A stretch of 64,000 nucleotides of DNA from assembly GCF_038050405.1 (NCBI RefSeq), contig NZ_CP150900.1:930001-994000 (forward strand), given 5' to 3'. This DNA is from Paraburkholderia sp. IMGN_8. GTDB lineage: Bacteria > Pseudomonadota > Gammaproteobacteria > Burkholderiales > Burkholderiaceae. Made by a program: the position numbers and the translations under genes. Positions 1-8,212 of this stretch are shown here, one piece after another. The notes beneath the pieces are model-generated. The model worked only from the letters and a program-made list of their open reading frames with translations. It ran no database searches and was not told the origin of the DNA. The first letter of the stretch is position 1, and each line of letters opens with the position of its first letter.

Positions 1-2
1 TG

Positions 3-512
3 GCGTGCGGCAAGCAGGCGATTACCGATCTGATCGACGTGCGTGCCCGCGAAGGTGCGCAACTCGCGACGATGCTGCTCGCCAACGTCACCGAAATGGA
101 AGCGATCGTCACGAAGATCACGCCGCTCGTGCCGGAGTTGATCGCGAGGCATCAGCAGAAGATCGTCGAACGCTTGCAGGAAGCGCTCGGTATCGCCGCG
201 CCTGATACGGCCGCGACAACGGTCTCGCGCGAAGAAATCAACGAACGGATTCGCCAAGAAGTCACGATGTACGGCATCCGCATCGACATCGCCGAGGAAC
301 TGTCGCGCCTTACGGCTCACCTGAACGAAACGCGTCACGTGATCGAGAAGGGCGGCAAGGTCGGCAAGCGCCTGGACTTCATGATGCAGGAGCTGAATCG
401 CGAAGCGAACACGCTCGGCTCGAAGGCGGCCGCGAAGGAACTGGCGGATTCGTCGATGACCTTGAAGCTGCTCATCGAACAGATGCGCGAGCAGGTACAA
501 AATCTGGAGTAA
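3..512 (+). CDS. yicC: YicC family protein, 3' part (5' end outside window)
   Basis: The reading frame is open from the left edge of the window to the TAA at 510-512, so only about the last 169 residues are present. The C-terminal half matches the YicC/DUF1732 region, with the conserved stretches RIDIAEELSRLTAHL and GKRLDFMMQELNREANTLGSK near the end. Characterised YicC proteins act as endoribonucleases in stress RNA turnover; the true start and N-terminal domain are not visible here. It lies 18 bases upstream of gmk on the same strand, and YicC-gmk adjacency is common in proteobacteria. The family call is secure and the start is unknown. Confidence 0.93.
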   Translation, partial: ACGKQAITDLIDVRAREGAQLATMLLANVTEMEAIVTKITPLVPELIARHQQKIVERLQEALGIAAPDTAATTVSREEINERIRQEVTMYGIRIDIAEELSRLTAHLNETRHVIEKGGKVGKRLDFMMQELNREANTLGSKAAAKELADSSMTLKLLIEQMREQVQNLE

Positions 513-530
513 GGCTGGAGCACCGACAAT

Positions 531-1211
531 ATGACCGACCACACACGCGAAACCAGCGCACCGCGCAATCCTTACGCCGGTGCCTATCCCGGCAACCTGT
601 TCATGGTGGTCGCGCCTTCGGGCGCGGGCAAGTCGACGCTCGTGAACGCGCTGCTCGCCGGCGACCAGGCGATCCGTCTGTCGATCTCGTACACGACGCG
701 CCCGCCGCGTCCGAAGGAGCAGGATGGCGAGCACTATCACTTCACGACCGTCGACGATTTTCTGACGCGTCATGCCGCCGGCGAGTTTCTGGAAAGCGCG
801 GAAGTGCACGGCAACTACTACGCGACCTCGCGCGTGTGGATCGAAGAGCAGATGAAAAGCGGCCACGACGTGCTGCTCGAAATCGACTGGCAGGGCGCGC
901 AGCAGGTGAAGAAGCAGTTTCACAACGCGGTCGAAATCTTCATCTTGCCGCCGTCGCTCGACGCGCTCGAAGAGCGTTTGAAAAAGCGCGGCCAGGACGA
1001 GCCGAATGTGATTACGCGGCGTCTGCTTGCCGCCGGTAGCGAGATGGCGCACGCGGCCGAAGCGGAGTATGTCGTGATCAACGACACCTTCGATCGCGCG
1101 CTCGCTGAACTGCGGTGCCTCGTGGCCGCGACGCGTTCGCGCTTCGCCTCGCAATACGCGCGCCACACGCAGCTTTTCGTGCAGCTCGGCATTCACTTGC
1201 CGCACGCGTGA
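531..1211 (+). CDS. gmk: guanylate kinase
   Basis: Phosphorylates GMP to GDP with ATP in the cytoplasm, an essential step in GTP supply. The 226-residue product has the P-loop APSGAGKST at about residues 29-37, the GMP-binding stretch [19 protein letters not shown], and the lid/C-terminal region with [10 protein letters not shown]. About 20 residues precede the usual N-terminus of the family; a GGAG lies 10 bases before the ATG at 531, and no better internal start is seen. It sits between yicC and rpoZ, the usual gmk-rpoZ-spoT arrangement, linking GTP synthesis with the (p)ppGpp enzyme further down. Confidence 0.97.
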   Translation: MTDHTRETSAPRNPYAGAYPGNLFMVVAPSGAGKSTLVNALLAGDQAIRLSISYTTRPPRPKEQDGEHYHFTTVDDFLTRHAAGEFLESAEVHGNYYATSRVWIEEQMKSGHDVLLEIDWQGAQQVKKQFHNAVEIFILPPSLDALEERLKKRGQDEPNVITRRLLAAGSEMAHAAEAEYVVINDTFDRALAELRCLVAATRSRFASQYARHTQLFVQLGIHLPHA

Positions 1212-1271
1212 GCGCGGCGGTGTACCGAGCACATAAGGTAGAATAAGCAACATACTGAGAAGGAACCCAAC

Positions 1272-1475
1272 ATGGCCCGCATTACCGTCGAAGACTGTCT
1301 CAAACAGATCCCGAATCGTTTCGAACTCGCGCTTGCCGCAACCTATCGCGCGCGTCAGCTCGCTCAAGGCCACACGCCGAAGATCGAAAGCCGCGACAAG
1401 CCCACGGTCGTCGCATTGCGTGAAATCGCAGCTGGCCAGGTCGGCGTCGAAATGCTGAAGAAGGTGCCTGTTTAA
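1272..1475 (+). CDS. rpoZ: RNA polymerase omega subunit
   Basis: Small RNA polymerase subunit that helps assemble beta' and, in E. coli, forms part of a ppGpp binding site. The 67-residue product begins [13 protein letters not shown] and contains the family segment [16 protein letters not shown], matching full-length betaproteobacterial omega. An AAGGA Shine-Dalgarno element lies 7 bases before the ATG. A TAGAAT hexamer at about 1239-1244 could be a -10 element but no good -35 accompanies it, so co-transcription with gmk is equally possible. The ppGpp synthetase gene follows directly. Confidence 0.97.
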
Positions 1476-1558
1476 GGCGCACTGTTCCGTTTTCGATTGC
1501 CATGTAATTGCATCAACGTGCAGACCGGCGTCTAACCCTAACCGCTACGGAGGCGAAA

Positions 1559-3913
1559 ATGAGTGCTACCCCGCCCGCCGCCACGGAAGTGGAACACGAC
1601 GCCGACTCGCCCTCGTCTGCACGGAAGTACATCGAGGCGGTCCTCGAACAGTCGTTTCGCCATCTGTTCGGTCCGACCGCCACGCCGGAGCAACCGCGCC
1701 GGCATGATGTCGTTTCGATCGCCAAGCTGACCTCCGTCCTGTCCGGCTACCTCCAGCCGGAAGAGATCAAAGAGATCAAGGCGGCGTTCCATTTCAGCGA
1801 CGAAGCCCACCTCGGCCAGTATCGCCAGAGCGGCGAACCCTACATCACGCATCCTGTCGCCGTCGCGGAAATTTGCGCCGGCTGGAATCTCGACGCCCAG
1901 GCGATCATGGCGGCGCTGCTGCATGACGTGATGGAAGACCAGGGCGTGACCAAAGCCGAACTCGCCGAGCGATTCGGCGCGAAGGTCGCGGAGCTGGTCG
2001 ACGGGTTGTCGAAGCTGGACAAGATGGAGTTTCGTAATCGCGAAGAGGCACAGGCGGAAAATTTCCGCAAGATGCTGCTCGCGATGGCGCGCGACGTCCG
2101 CGTCATTCTGGTGAAGCTCGCCGACCGGCTGCACAACATGCGCACGCTGGGAGCGGTGCCGCATGAAAAGCGCCGCCGCGTGGCGCGCGAAACGCTGGAT
2201 ATCTACGCGCCGATCGCGCACCGGCTCGGCCTGAACAATACGTATCGCGAGTTGCAGGACCTGAGCTTCGCGAACTTCAACCCGCATCGCTACGCCACGC
2301 TTGAAAAAGCGGTGAAGGCGGCGCGCGGCAACCGTCGTGAAGTGGTCGGCAAGATTCTCGAGTCGGTGCAGCGCGCGATTGCCGACGCGAAGCTCGACGC
2401 CGAAGTCACCGGCCGTGAGAAAACCATCTTCAGTATCTACAAGAAGATGCGCGACAAGCAGTTGTCGTTCTCGCAGGTGCTCGACGTGTATGGCTTCCGC
2501 GTGGTGGTCGAAAGCGCGCTGGAGTGCTACACCTGCATCGGCGCGCTGCATGCGCTCTACAAGCCGGTGCCGGGCAAGTTCAAGGATTACATCGCGATCC
2601 CGAAGGTCAACGGCTATCAGTCGCTGCACACCACGCTGGTCGGCCCGTTCGGCGCGCCGATCGAGTTCCAGGTGCGTACGCGCAAGATGCACGAGATTGC
2701 CGAAGCGGGTGTGGCCGCGCACTGGCTGTACAAGAATGGCGGCGCGGATCTGAACGATGTGCAGAAGCGCGCGCATCAGTGGCTGAAGTCGCTGCTCGAC
2801 ATTCAGAGCGAAGCGGGCGATTCGAGCGAATTCCTCGAACACGTGAAGATCGATCTGTTCCCGGATGCGGTCTACGTGTTTACGCCTAAGTCGAAGATCA
2901 TGGCGCTGCCGCGCGGCGCCACCGCACTCGACTTCGCATATTCGATCCACAGCGACCTGGGTAACCAGTGTGTCGCGGTGAAGATCAACAACGAACTGCT
3001 GCCGCTGCGCACCGAGCTGAAGAGCGGCGATATCGTCGAAGTGATCACGGCGCCGTATTCGAAGCCGAATCCGGCGTGGCTGGGTTTCGTGCGTACCGGC
3101 AAGGCGCGTTCGGCGATCCGCCATTACCTCAAGACGATGCGACTGAACGAGTCCGTGCAGCTCGGCGAGCGCCTGGTCGATCAGGCGCTGAAGGGCTACG
3201 GGCTGGCGCTGTCGGACGTGACGCCGGAAGCGTGGGAAAAGCTGGTGCAGTGGACGGGTAACAAGAACCGTCAGGAAATCTTCGCGGATATCGGTCTCGG
3301 CCGGCGTGTCGCCGCGGTCATGGCCAAGCGTATCGAAGTGCTGATGAGCGGCCGCGACGCCGACGACGACGGCTCGCGCGACGGCACAGCATCACATGCG
3401 CCGCCGGTCGTCATCACCGGCACCGAAGGGATGTCCGTACAGTTGTCCGCTTGCTGCCGTCCTATTCCGGGCGACGACATCATGGGCTACATCGGCATCG
3501 GCCTCGGCATGGCGATCCACACCACCGACTGCCGCGTCGCGCAACGGATTCACCGGCGCGATCCGGGCCGCTGGATCGACGTCGCCTGGGCGCCGCAGCC
3601 TGGGCGTCTCTTCGACGTCGCCGTCAAGGTGCTCGTCAAGAATACCAAGGGCGTGTTTGCCCGCGTTGCAGCCGACATCACGTCGGCGGATGCGAACATC
3701 GTCCACATCGCGATGGACGAAGACCTGTCGCAGGAATCGACGGTGCTGCGCTTCGTGATTCAGGTCAGCGATCGCGTCCATCTCGCGAACGTGATGCGCC
3801 GTGTGCGGACCAATCCGGACGTGATGCGCATCGCCCGCGAACGGCCGAGCGAGGAAGGGCATCACCGTCACGACGGCGGCATGCGGATCGATCGCGAGCG
3901 GGCGGACTACTAA
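1559..3913 (+). CDS. spoT: bifunctional (p)ppGpp synthetase/hydrolase
   Basis: Makes and degrades the alarmone (p)ppGpp, controlling the stringent response. The start at 1559 is chosen because CGGAGG lies 6 bases before it; an ATG at 1508 in the same frame has no ribosome site. The 784-residue product has, in order, an HD hydrolase domain (LLHDVMED, about residues 120-127), the RelA/SpoT synthetase domain (DVYGFRVV and KDYIAIPKVNGYQSLHT), a TGS domain (VYVFTPKSKIMALPRGATA), a helical linker and a C-terminal ACT domain. An intact HD motif favours a bifunctional SpoT/Rel enzyme over monofunctional RelA. Gene order gmk-rpoZ-spoT is standard. Confidence 0.96.
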   Translation: MSATPPAATEVEHDADSPSSARKYIEAVLEQSFRHLFGPTATPEQPRRHDVVSIAKLTSVLSGYLQPEEIKEIKAAFHFSDEAHLGQYRQSGEPYITHPVAVAEICAGWNLDAQAIMAALLHDVMEDQGVTKAELAERFGAKVAELVDGLSKLDKMEFRNREEAQAENFRKMLLAMARDVRVILVKLADRLHNMRTLGAVPHEKRRRVARETLDIYAPIAHRLGLNNTYRELQDLSFANFNPHRYATLEKAVKAARGNRREVVGKILESVQRAIADAKLDAEVTGREKTIFSIYKKMRDKQLSFSQVLDVYGFRVVVESALECYTCIGALHALYKPVPGKFKDYIAIPKVNGYQSLHTTLVGPFGAPIEFQVRTRKMHEIAEAGVAAHWLYKNGGADLNDVQKRAHQWLKSLLDIQSEAGDSSEFLEHVKIDLFPDAVYVFTPKSKIMALPRGATALDFAYSIHSDLGNQCVAVKINNELLPLRTELKSGDIVEVITAPYSKPNPAWLGFVRTGKARSAIRHYLKTMRLNESVQLGERLVDQALKGYGLALSDVTPEAWEKLVQWTGNKNRQEIFADIGLGRRVAAVMAKRIEVLMSGRDADDDGSRDGTASHAPPVVITGTEGMSVQLSACCRPIPGDDIMGYIGIGLGMAIHTTDCRVAQRIHRRDPGRWIDVAWAPQPGRLFDVAVKVLVKNTKGVFARVAADITSADANIVHIAMDEDLSQESTVLRFVIQVSDRVHLANVMRRVRTNPDVMRIARERPSEEGHHRHDGGMRIDRERADY

Positions 3914-4028
3914 TCTGACGGCTGCGCCAGGCTGCCTCGAGGTGCTTCAGGTTGTTTCAGGCGGCCCGGTTCGAATCTGAACGCCCGGGGCACTCGCGAG
4001 TCTCACCTGAACTTCAGGGAGAACGCAT

Positions 4029-4517
4029 ATGCACGTAGCCGACCTCACCGGCGTGGCGCTCGACTATTGGGTCGCCCGCAGCCTGCACGACTTCGTGCGC
4101 GAAATCCACTTTACCGACAGCGGCGAAACCGTCTCGATCCGCGGCAACGACCGCGGCCGGCCATGGGACGGCCGCTTTACGCCCTCGACGTCATGGGAAG
4201 CGGCAGCAGCGGTGCTGGAGCGCGCGCAGCGGCTGGAGGTGCGCGAGCGGCCCGATCACGGCCCGGCGCATTGCGTCGCTGAATTCGAAGGCGGAGATCG
4301 GACGGTGGAGGGGCGAGGGGAATCGCTGCGGGTCGCGCTGCTGCGGGCGTTTGTCGAAAGCCGGTTCGGCGACCGCGTCGACGACGTGATGCATCAGGCG
4401 CAGGCGCTGTTTGGCACGAGGGCGGAGCCGATCGATGAGCAAAGTGCCGGGGCGTCATTCGAGGACATACCGAGGCCCGATGCGCAGATAGGCGATATCA
4501 AATCGGCGCCGCGATAG
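4029..4517 (+). CDS. DUF2591-like protein of unknown function
   Basis: The 162-residue product opens with MHVADLTGVALDYWVARSL, which resembles the start of the DUF2591 (phage NinX-like) family, where a LTGxALDxWVA motif is typical. The middle contains PWDGRFTPSTSWEAAAAVLER, and the later part an ALLRAFVESRFGD segment, both compatible with that family; the C-terminal 30 residues look disordered. A strong AGGGAGA ribosome site precedes the ATG by 6 bases. No signal peptide or membrane segment is seen. It stands alone between spoT and the tRNA-Arg pair, and its function is not known. Confidence 0.82.
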   Translation: MHVADLTGVALDYWVARSLHDFVREIHFTDSGETVSIRGNDRGRPWDGRFTPSTSWEAAAAVLERAQRLEVRERPDHGPAHCVAEFEGGDRTVEGRGESLRVALLRAFVESRFGDRVDDVMHQAQALFGTRAEPIDEQSAGASFEDIPRPDAQIGDIKSAPR

Positions 4518-4576
4518 GCATGGCTGCGGCGTTGACGTGGCATTCGGGCGGATGCGGTCTGACAAAAACCGGCCTG

Positions 4577-4611
4577 AAAAAACAAAGGGCCTTCCGATCG
4601 GAAGGCCCTTC
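4577..4611 (-). terminator. rho-independent terminator of the downstream tRNA-Arg
   Basis: A perfect hairpin with arms AAGGGCCTTCC and GGAAGGCCCTT around a GATC loop (4586-4611) is followed on the minus strand by TGTTTTTTC. It lies 6 bases beyond the encoded CCA of the tRNA at 4617-4693. Confidence 0.85.
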
Positions 4612-4616
4612 ATAGG

Positions 4617-4693
4617 TGGTGCGGCTGGCAGGATTCGAACCCACGACCCCTTGGTTCGTAGCCAAGTACTCTATCCAACTGAGCTACAGCCGC
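4617..4693 (-). tRNA. tRNA-Arg (anticodon ACG)
   Basis: The minus strand folds as a complete 77-base tRNA including an encoded 3' CCA. The acceptor stem GCGGCTG pairs with CAGCCGC, the anticodon arm is CTTGG/CCAAG with loop CTACGAA, and the T arm carries GGTTCGAAT. Anticodon ACG (inosine-modified) reads the CGN arginine codons common in this genome. It is identical to the copy at 4779-4855. Confidence 0.97.
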
Positions 4694-4743
4694 ACGCTAA
4701 AAACGGTAAATCGCGCTTTACTACGATGAAACTGGGGTGAAAC

Positions 4744-4773
4744 GAAAGGGCCTCCCCAGAGGGAGGCCCTCAA
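4744..4773 (-). terminator. probable terminator between the two tRNA-Arg genes
   Basis: Arms GGGCCTCCC and GGGAGGCCC form a stable hairpin at about 4748-4770. On the minus strand it is followed by TTTCGTTTC, an interrupted U-tract, so termination is likely but weaker than for the downstream copy. Its presence suggests each tRNA may be transcribed separately, or that partial read-through occurs. Confidence 0.65.
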
Positions 4774-4778
4774 ATAAG

Positions 4779-4855
4779 TGGTGCGGCTGGCAGGATTCGA
4801 ACCCACGACCCCTTGGTTCGTAGCCAAGTACTCTATCCAACTGAGCTACAGCCGC
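4779..4855 (-). tRNA. tRNA-Arg (anticodon ACG), second copy
   Basis: Sequence and fold are identical to the tRNA at 4617-4693, including the encoded CCA, the CTACGAA anticodon loop and the GCGGCTG acceptor. It is the upstream member of the pair on the minus strand and is transcribed divergently from greB. Confidence 0.97.
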
Positions 4856-4975
4856 ACGCAGAAACGAGATTATAGCAAAGCTTTTAAAAAAGGGAAGCGT
4901 GTAACTGCGATTTGTCTCATTGCCCTGATCGTGTACCCTTGATATGCAGTCGTTTGCTGCAGTTAACGGACCATC

Positions 4976-5545
4976 ATGAACAAGGCCTTTGTCAAAGAGT
5001 CGAGTGAAGAGAATGACGACGACCTCGACGTCACGCAACCCGAGATTCCCGCGGGTGCAAAAAACTACGTCACGCCCGCCGGTTACCGGCGCATGCGCGA
5101 TGAACTACTGCATCTGATCGACAATGAGCGGCCGGAGGTGGTCAAACTGGTGTCGTGGGCGGCGTCGAACGGCGACCGCTCCGAAAACGGCGACTATATC
5201 TACGGCAAGCGCCGTCTGCGCGAAATAGACCGGCGGATTCGCTTTCTGACCAAGCGCCTCGACCTTGCGGAAGTGGTCGATAGCAGCAAACAGGAAAACG
5301 TCGATCAGGTTTTCTTCGGCGCAACCGTCGAATACGCAACGGAAGACGGCGAGGTGCATGCCGTTACGATCGTCGGCGTCGACGAGGTCGATCTGGATAT
5401 CGGTCACGTGAGCTGGATCTCGCCGATCGCGCGTGCGTTGCTCAAGGCGAAGATCGGCGATACGGTCACGCTGCACACGCCGGCTGGCCCGCAGCCCATC
5501 GACGTCCTGGATGTCAAGTATCCGCAACCTGATACCGGCGGCTAG
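4976..5545 (+). CDS. greB: transcription elongation factor GreB
   Basis: Binds the RNA polymerase secondary channel and stimulates cleavage of backtracked RNA. The 189-residue product has an acidic N-terminal extension of about 25 residues, the GreA/B coiled coil with the tip motif NGDRSENGDYIYGKRRLREIDRR (acidic tip at about residues 66-69), and the C-terminal FKBP-like domain ending KYPQPDTGG. The basic segment GKRRLREIDRRIRFL and the ENGDY spelling fit GreB better than GreA. The start at 4976 follows ACGGA by 6 bases. It is a single gene divergent from the tRNA-Arg pair. Confidence 0.95.
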   Translation: MNKAFVKESSEENDDDLDVTQPEIPAGAKNYVTPAGYRRMRDELLHLIDNERPEVVKLVSWAASNGDRSENGDYIYGKRRLREIDRRIRFLTKRLDLAEVVDSSKQENVDQVFFGATVEYATEDGEVHAVTIVGVDEVDLDIGHVSWISPIARALLKAKIGDTVTLHTPAGPQPIDVLDVKYPQPDTGG

Positions 5546-5599
5546 GCCGGCCACCAGGGCGTCAAGTGGGCGTCAAATTGGCGGGCGAGGGCGTGCGGT

Positions 5600-5905
5600 T
5601 CAGTTCGTTTCGATGCAATTACCGGCGCCCGGCTCGGCGCAGTTGCGTATGCCGCTTCCGAGCAGTGCGCGAACCTTATCCAGTGTGCCGCTGCGTTTCC
5701 ATTGCAGATATCTGGCGTAGCAGGTCTGCTGCGGCGGAAAATGCGCGGGCAGATACATCCAGCGCTCGCCCGTGCGTTCGATCCACAGGATCGCCTCGAG
5801 CACGGCGCGCGAATCGGCAGTCGGTCGGCCAATGATTTTTTTGGCGCCTGCCGTTGGAAACAGATGACTGACGCGTTCCCATTCGGCGTCTGACAGCCGG
5901 TCCAT
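5600..5905 (-). CDS. lone IS5-type transposase N-terminal fragment (DUF4096)
   Basis: The 101-residue product reads LSDAEWERV and LEAILWIERTGERWMYLP, the hallmark of the helix-turn-helix N-terminal domain (DUF4096) of IS5/IS427-type transposases. No DDE catalytic domain or second frame follows; the next gene is greB, and no terminal inverted repeats are evident. The start at 5905 is used because AGGAG sits 7 bases upstream; a start at 5923 is less likely. It is either a decayed remnant or a domesticated DNA-binding protein: the intact frame and good ribosome site argue against simple decay. A terminator for the porin lies just upstream. Confidence 0.75.
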   Translation of the reverse strand: MDRLSDAEWERVSHLFPTAGAKKIIGRPTADSRAVLEAILWIERTGERWMYLPAHFPPQQTCYARYLQWKRSGTLDKVRALLGSGIRNCAEPGAGNCIETN

Positions 5906-5943
5906 TGTCTTTCTCCTCTTCAAAAGCCAGTGTTCTTCAGCAT

Positions 5944-5970
5944 AAAAAAAGGCGCCGCGAACGGCGCCTT
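5944..5970 (-). terminator. porin gene terminator
   Basis: Arms AAGGCGCCG and CGGCGCCTT (5949-5970) with a 4-base loop are followed on the minus strand by seven T residues, 28 bases after the porin stop codon. Confidence 0.9.
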
Positions 5971-5997
5971 TCCATGCTGCGGGTATTGCCAGCCGCT

Positions 5998-7128
5998 TTA
6001 GAAGCGGTGACGCAGACCTGCGGTAACAGCGACCTGGCTGTTCGTCGACGACGCAGCGCCCAAGCCGTTGATGTTCGCAACCAGGCCCGAACCTTCGTTC
6101 ACGCGCTGGTACACACCTTGCAGGTACACGTCCGTACGCTTCGACAGCGCGTAGTCCGTTTGCAGGTTGAACTGGTTGTAGTTCGGACGCACGCCATTGA
6201 GGCTTGCGCGCGTGTAGGTGTACGAACCTGCGAGGCTCAGTGCCGGCGTGAGGGCGTAGCGGCCGTTCACTTCGAAGTTCTGGAAGTGGGCGCTGTTGCT
6301 CGGCAGCGCGACGCCATTGGAGAAGCCTGATGCAGCTGCGCTGAGGCCTGTCAGGCCCGTCAGGTTGGTTTGGGTGTAGAGGAGGCCAGCCGTTGCGGGG
6401 CCGAACGTGTAGTTCGCGCCTACCCCCCAGGTTTGCTGACGCTTTGCTCCGAACGTGAAGTCGTCCGACACTGCGCCGCCGGAATTCGCCGTGCCGCTGC
6501 CGTTCAACTGCATGAACGCAGCTGCGACGTTCAGGCCGCCCCAGTTATACGTTCCACCAACGCTGTATGCGCGGTTGTTCGCAAATCCGCCGGCCTGGTT
6601 CGAGAAGCCGTACATGGCGCCGCCCTTGAAGCCGCCGTAGTTCGCGCTGGTGTACTTGATCGAGTTGTTGACGCGGAACGAGTTGTTCAGGTTGTCGTTA
6701 TCGAACGGATGGGCGAACTGCGTGCCGCCGTATTGCGTGCCCGTCAAGGAGAGCGGGCCGACGAAGTCCACCATGCTGTCGTATTGACGGCCGAGGGTCA
6801 CGGCGCCGAACTGGTCGCTCGACAGGCCGACGAACGCTTGACGGCCGAATTCACGGCCACCTTGCTTCAGCGTGCCGTTGTTGATGCCGAAGCCGTTTTC
6901 CAATGTGAAGATGGCCTTCAGACCGCCGCCCAGATCTTCTGCGCCGCGCAGGCCCCAACGGCTGCCGTTCACCGAGCCGCTCGTTTCTTGCCAGTTGCTG
7001 TGGCCGTGCTGGTTATTCGTATAGGTGATGCCGGCATCGATCAAGCCGTACAGCGTGACGCTGCTTTGCGCGTGCGCCGCCGTTGCAAAAACGCCCGTGA
7101 GGGCCGCGACCATGAGTGTCTTTTTCAT
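5998..7128 (-). CDS. general trimeric outer-membrane porin (Porin_4/OmpC-like)
   Basis: Outer-membrane diffusion channel. The 376-residue precursor has a 20-residue signal peptide (MKKTLMVAALTGVFATAAHA, cleavage before QSSVTLYG) and the betaproteobacterial porin start SVTLYGLIDAGITYTNN. The glycine/aromatic-rich alternating pattern continues to the C-terminal GLRHRF, whose terminal phenylalanine is needed for BAM-dependent insertion. FTLENGF and FGRQAFVGLSSDQFGAVTLGRQYD are typical of the neisserial/Burkholderia porin family. A GGAG element precedes the ATG and a strong terminator follows. The specific substrate preference cannot be read from sequence. Confidence 0.95.
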   Translation of the reverse strand: MKKTLMVAALTGVFATAAHAQSSVTLYGLIDAGITYTNNQHGHSNWQETSGSVNGSRWGLRGAEDLGGGLKAIFTLENGFGINNGTLKQGGREFGRQAFVGLSSDQFGAVTLGRQYDSMVDFVGPLSLTGTQYGGTQFAHPFDNDNLNNSFRVNNSIKYTSANYGGFKGGAMYGFSNQAGGFANNRAYSVGGTYNWGGLNVAAAFMQLNGSGTANSGGAVSDDFTFGAKRQQTWGVGANYTFGPATAGLLYTQTNLTGLTGLSAAASGFSNGVALPSNSAHFQNFEVNGRYALTPALSLAGSYTYTRASLNGVRPNYNQFNLQTDYALSKRTDVYLQGVYQRVNEGSGLVANINGLGAASSTNSQVAVTAGLRHRF

Positions 7129-7548
7129 CTTTGTAACTCCGAGAGAGCAAGAGTGGGTTTTACAACCCAGGCTTTAAGGAGACCTTTCACGCGGGCGCTG
7201 CGAGAGGCGAAATCCGCGTGAGAAGCGCGCTGTGATCCAAGCGCACCGGTTTCCGGTTAGGCAGAGTGTAGAGAGGCGCTTGGAAAGTGGGCGTTCCGAA
7301 TTGCGCAATAAAGTATTACGCGATCAGAAACGATGGGCGGGTGACGTTCAAGCCTTGCTGCTAAAGGCTTGCGGCGTTTTTGAGGGGATATGAAAGACGT
7401 GTCAACCGAATGGCGTTGCTCATTTGCGACAGTAATCGACGTAAAAAACAACGCGATAAATCTTAAAAACAGATTGTTGTCGCTATCGCAATAGATGATT
7501 GTTGATTGTGCGAATAATCGATAGTGACGGAGCGGCTATACTGAAACC
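7129..7548. other. gene-free stretch upstream of the porin
   Basis: No coding sequence with a ribosome site is seen on either strand. It must hold the porin promoter and leader (minus strand) and the promoter of the small RNA candidate that starts near 7549. Base composition becomes AT-rich between about 7430 and 7520. No convincing paired -35/-10 for the porin was found by eye. Confidence 0.6.
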
Positions 7549-7633
7549 TCTGCTTTCCGAAGCAGACTTTTTCGTTGACGAAAAAGATCTCCAAACCTTT
7601 GTCGGCGCGACCTTCCAGTCGCGCTTTTTTTTT
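7549..7633 (+). ncRNA. candidate small RNA with three hairpins and a terminator
   Basis: Three stem-loops follow each other: 7549-7566 (TCTGCTT/AAGCAGA, loop TCCG), 7567-7586 (CTTTTTCG/CGAAAAAG, loop TTGA) and 7605-7624 (GCGCGAC/GTCGCGC), the last followed by nine T residues, a textbook intrinsic terminator. The single-stranded linker 7587-7604 contains TCTCC, able to pair with a Shine-Dalgarno sequence. A TATACT hexamer at 7537-7542 is correctly placed as a -10 for a start near 7549, though the -35 region is poor. No plausible coding frame uses this terminator. The overall plan (short, two hairpins, U-rich linker, terminator) fits an Hfq-type regulatory RNA; the identity is unknown to me. 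Confidence 0.6.
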
Positions 7634-7651
7634 GCCTGTCGTTCCGGGACC

Positions 7652-7903
7652 CTAGCGGGCCGGCGCCGCCGCGTTCGCTGTTGCCCACTCAGGCTCAATC
7701 GAGACGCTCCAATCTTCCATTACATAGTGACGCGCGTCCATTGGGGAAGACAGCAGGTTCTGCCAGTGATCGCCGTGCCACATGGGATCGGGATCGAACT
7801 CGAAGGTGGCGGCCGATTCGGCGACCGGCTGGTGATCGGTAACAGTCTGTGTGTGCGATTGGGTGAGCCAGGCGATGAAACGGCGGAATTCGTTGAACAG
7901 CAT
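7652..7903 (-). CDS. small protein of unknown function
   Basis: The 83-residue product starts MLFNEFRRFIAWLTQSHTQ and ends in an acidic, tryptophan-containing half (FDPDPMWHGDHWQNLL, MEDWSVSIEPEW). The start at 7903 is chosen because AGGAG lies 6 bases upstream; a longer start at 7933 has no ribosome site. No signal peptide or membrane helix is evident and I recognise no family. It stands alone between the small RNA candidate and the cspA leader. The ribosome site, and the absence of a believable competing frame on the other strand, support it being real. Confidence 0.6.
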   Translation of the reverse strand: MLFNEFRRFIAWLTQSHTQTVTDHQPVAESAATFEFDPDPMWHGDHWQNLLSSPMDARHYVMEDWSVSIEPEWATANAAAPAR

Positions 7904-8182
7904 GGCAATCTCCTGATACGCGCTACTACTCACTACCGCTTTTCATCTTGCTGTGAACTATCTGACTTAACAACTCGGACAAACACTTACGAAAAACATG
8001 TTTTGTTACATATTTTAGACTTCAATGCTGAAATTTTTCCCGATATTGGTCGTGCCGCGAATTCAATGAGTAATAATGACGCGTAACCCATTCAGTAGTT
8101 ACTGAAAATATCCTTCGTATTTTTCCGATTCATTTGGCATTGATTTATCGCGCGACGTGCTAAGCGCATATGAAAAATTCGC
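7904..8182. other. AT-rich intergenic stretch before the cspA promoter
   Basis: This is one of the most AT-rich parts of the window (for example around 7960-8130). It contains no supported coding sequence. It presumably carries the promoter of the minus-strand small gene ending at 7652; nothing else is recognisable. Confidence 0.5.
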
Positions 8183-8212
8183 TTGACGGCCACTCTTCGT
8201 TCCCCGTATAAC
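8183..8212 (+). promoter_or_regulatory. cspA promoter and start of a long 5' leader
   Basis: TTGACG (8183-8188) and TATAAC (8207-8212) are separated by 18 bases, a good sigma-70 promoter. Transcription would begin near 8219, leaving a leader of about 127 bases before the cspA ATG. Cold-shock genes of this family usually carry such long structured leaders that control translation with temperature. A second possible -10 (TATAAA, about 8320) would give a much shorter leader. Confidence 0.7.

Noticed and set aside
1538..3124. 528-codon minus-strand frame opposite spoT
   Set aside because: Typical antisense shadow in GC-rich DNA, rich in Arg and His, with no family features.
4617..4855. tRNA-Arg pair considered as an integration site
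   Set aside because: No integrase, no direct repeat of a tRNA 3' end and no composition change next to it.
6370..7221. 283-codon plus-strand frame opposite the porin gene
   Set aside because: It mirrors the codon structure of the porin on the other strand; Arg/Ala/Val-rich, with no ribosome site.
7499..8086. 195-codon plus-strand open frame
   Set aside because: It runs through the three-hairpin RNA and its terminator, overlaps a minus-strand gene with a good ribosome site, has no ribosome site of its own and an unusual composition.
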